DNA from: an uncultured Prochlorococcus sp.
Lineage (GTDB): Bacteria; Cyanobacteriota; Cyanobacteriia; PCC-6307; Cyanobiaceae
Direction of reading: 5' to 3'
NCBI GenBank assembly: GCA_902617605.1
Contig: CACMXO010000007.1
Location: 1-53,355, forward strand
Length of the DNA: 53,355 nt
The notes under the pieces are model-generated. The model was given only the letters and a program-made list of their open reading frames with translations, was not told where the DNA came from and did not search any database. Positions 52,252-53,355 of this stretch are shown one piece after another (position 1 is the first letter of the stretch; every line of letters starts with the position of its first letter). The translations under genes and the position numbers were made by a program.

Positions 52252-53355
52252 TGTCCTTAATTAAAATTAAATTTGATAAAAAAATAATATTATCATTTTG
52301 GATAATATTAATAGCCTTAATTATTGCAGCACCAACACTACTCCCTGTTTTTAGACTAAATCTCCTAGGGAGATATTTGTCCTTATCCATAGTTGCACTT
52401 GGTGTCGATCTTATCTGGGGATATACAGGTTTACTAAGTCTTGGACAAGGTATATTCTTTGCACTAGGTGGATATTGTGCAGCAATGTATTTACAAATCA
52501 CTAGCTCCTCTGAATTTCCAAATAATATTCCTGAATTTTTTGCTTTATATGGTGTTGAAAAATTACCTTTTTTCTGGGAACCATTTAGATCGCCAGTTTT
52601 TACCTTCTTCGCTATCTGGATAATTCCAGCATTGGTTGCTGGTTTAATTGGATTTCTTGTTTTCAGGAATAGAATCAAAGGGGTATATTTTTCTATACTT
52701 ACTCAAGCTTCTCTTCTTGTATTCTTTAACTTCTTTAATGGACAACAAAAACTTATAAATGGAACAAATGGATTAAAAACAGATGTAACACAACTTTTTG
52801 GTCAGATGGTAGGTTCTGAATCAATGCAAAGACTGTTCTTTTGGATAACTGCTTTCTTAGTAATAGCAGCATGGTTTTTTGCAAAGTGGGTAGTTAAGGG
52901 CAGATTTGGAAATATTCTTATAGGAATACGAGATGATGAACCAAGAGTTAGGTTTACAGGATACAATCCAGTGATATTTAAGACGATAATATTTTCTATT
53001 GCTGGAGGTCTAGCTGGAATTTCGGGAGCTTTATATACCGTTCAGTCTGGAATAGTATCCCCTCAATTTATGACGGTTCCCTTTTCTATAGAAATGGTTA
53101 TATGGGTTGCTGTTGGAGGAAGAGGAACTTTATTAGGAGCGATACTAGGAGCAGTTTTCATCAACTATGCAAAAAGTCTTGTAAGTGAAGCTTTACCTGC
53201 CAGCTGGATGTTTATTCAAGGAGGGTTATTTATATTGGTTGTAACAGCTCTTCCAGAAGGAGTTTTAGGATGGATTCAAGGAGATGGCCCTAGGAATCTT
53301 CTTCAAAAATTTGGTTTGAAAAGAAAGATTGAAACCTATCCAAGCTTAGAAGTTA
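52251..53355 (+). CDS. urtC: Urea ABC transporter permease UrtC (3' partial)
   Basis: ATG at 52251 shares its A with the urtB stop. The frame stays open to the window edge, giving at least 368 residues, close to full length. It is a LivM-type permease: GVDLIWGYTGLLSLGQGIFFALGGY, FRNRIKGVYFSILTQA, and the EAA-like LIGIRDDEPRVRFTGYNP followed by GLAGISGALYTVQSG. The ATPase genes urtD and urtE are expected just beyond the edge. Confidence 0.95.
   Translation, partial: MSLIKIKFDKKIILSFWIILIALIIAAPTLLPVFRLNLLGRYLSLSIVALGVDLIWGYTGLLSLGQGIFFALGGYCAAMYLQITSSSEFPNNIPEFFALYGVEKLPFFWEPFRSPVFTFFAIWIIPALVAGLIGFLVFRNRIKGVYFSILTQASLLVFFNFFNGQQKLINGTNGLKTDVTQLFGQMVGSESMQRLFFWITAFLVIAAWFFAKWVVKGRFGNILIGIRDDEPRVRFTGYNPVIFKTIIFSIAGGLAGISGALYTVQSGIVSPQFMTVPFSIEMVIWVAVGGRGTLLGAILGAVFINYAKSLVSEALPASWMFIQGGLFILVVTALPEGVLGWIQGDGPRNLLQKFGLKRKIETYPSLEV

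Noticed and set aside
52208-52678. Open frame of 156 codons opposite urtB/urtC
   Set aside because: UrtC in the plus direction is strongly supported over the same bases.
1-53355. CRISPR arrays, insertion sequences, prophage genes, attachment sites, genomic-island signs
   Set aside because: No direct-repeat arrays, transposases, integrases or phage genes were seen, and the only tRNA has no adjacent partial copy that I could find.

Overview
The window is a dense, AT-rich (roughly 30% GC) stretch of a cyanobacterial chromosome. The most likely source is a high-light-adapted Prochlorococcus marinus strain. Evidence for this is the very low GC, short intergenic gaps, many TTG/GTG starts, few Shine-Dalgarno sites, cyanobacterium-specific families (Psb28, GUN4, PAM68, DUF1816, DUF1830, DUF3082, DUF3288), a urease/urea-transport island and a glucosylglycerate gene cluster. 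No prophage, insertion sequence or CRISPR array was seen; this looks like core genome.

Layout. 1-4.6 kb: a GTPase cut off at the left edge, a PLP decarboxylase with a tiny downstream membrane protein, tadA, and a class V aminotransferase. 4.7-11.3 kb: glnA with an NtcA-type promoter and a strong terminator, a methyltransferase, a RsbW-like kinase, GUN4, mnmH, psb28 and an AI-2E-family permease. 11.3-17.2 kb (minus strand): a probable long operon running rsmA, ispE, DUF3082, a 31-aa membrane peptide, pdhB, secD, secF and a 59-aa membrane protein. 17.3-20.3 kb: a small Asn-rich protein, rlmH, then umuD-umuC followed at 10 bp by a small HExxH protein, all behind a LexA-box-like operator. 20.3-34.9 kb: dnaG, a DMT transporter, ruvA, rpsO, PAM68, dnaE, gatA, a SpoU methyltransferase, mini-RNase III, a STAS protein, carA and trpD. 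35-39.7 kb: an ABC half-exporter, msrA, tRNA-Pro, uppP and several proteins of 41-50 aa. 39.7-44.5 kb: glycerate kinase, glucosylglycerate-phosphate phosphatase, a GH13 sucrose/glucosylglycerate phosphorylase and, divergently, glucosyl-3-phosphoglycerate synthase. 44.5-53.4 kb: ureCBA-ureD divergent from ureEFG, then urtA-urtB-urtC, the last cut by the right edge.

How it fits together. glnA and urtA share an almost identical promoter layout (GTT-N8-TAC, 22 bp, TAN3T), so urea uptake, urea hydrolysis and ammonium assimilation form one nitrogen theme. The glucosylglycerate genes make a nitrogen-free compatible solute; the phosphorylase-like enzyme and glycerate kinase beside them could recycle it to glucose-1-phosphate and 3-phosphoglycerate. 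The most interesting leads are the HExxH gene apparently inside the SOS umuDC operon, and the STAS gene, whose reading frame continues upstream of its first ATG to a non-AUG codon placed just after a strong Shine-Dalgarno sequence. Several small membrane-protein genes too short for usual ORF cut-offs were found by reading the gaps. All calls rest on reading the sequence; no database search was run.
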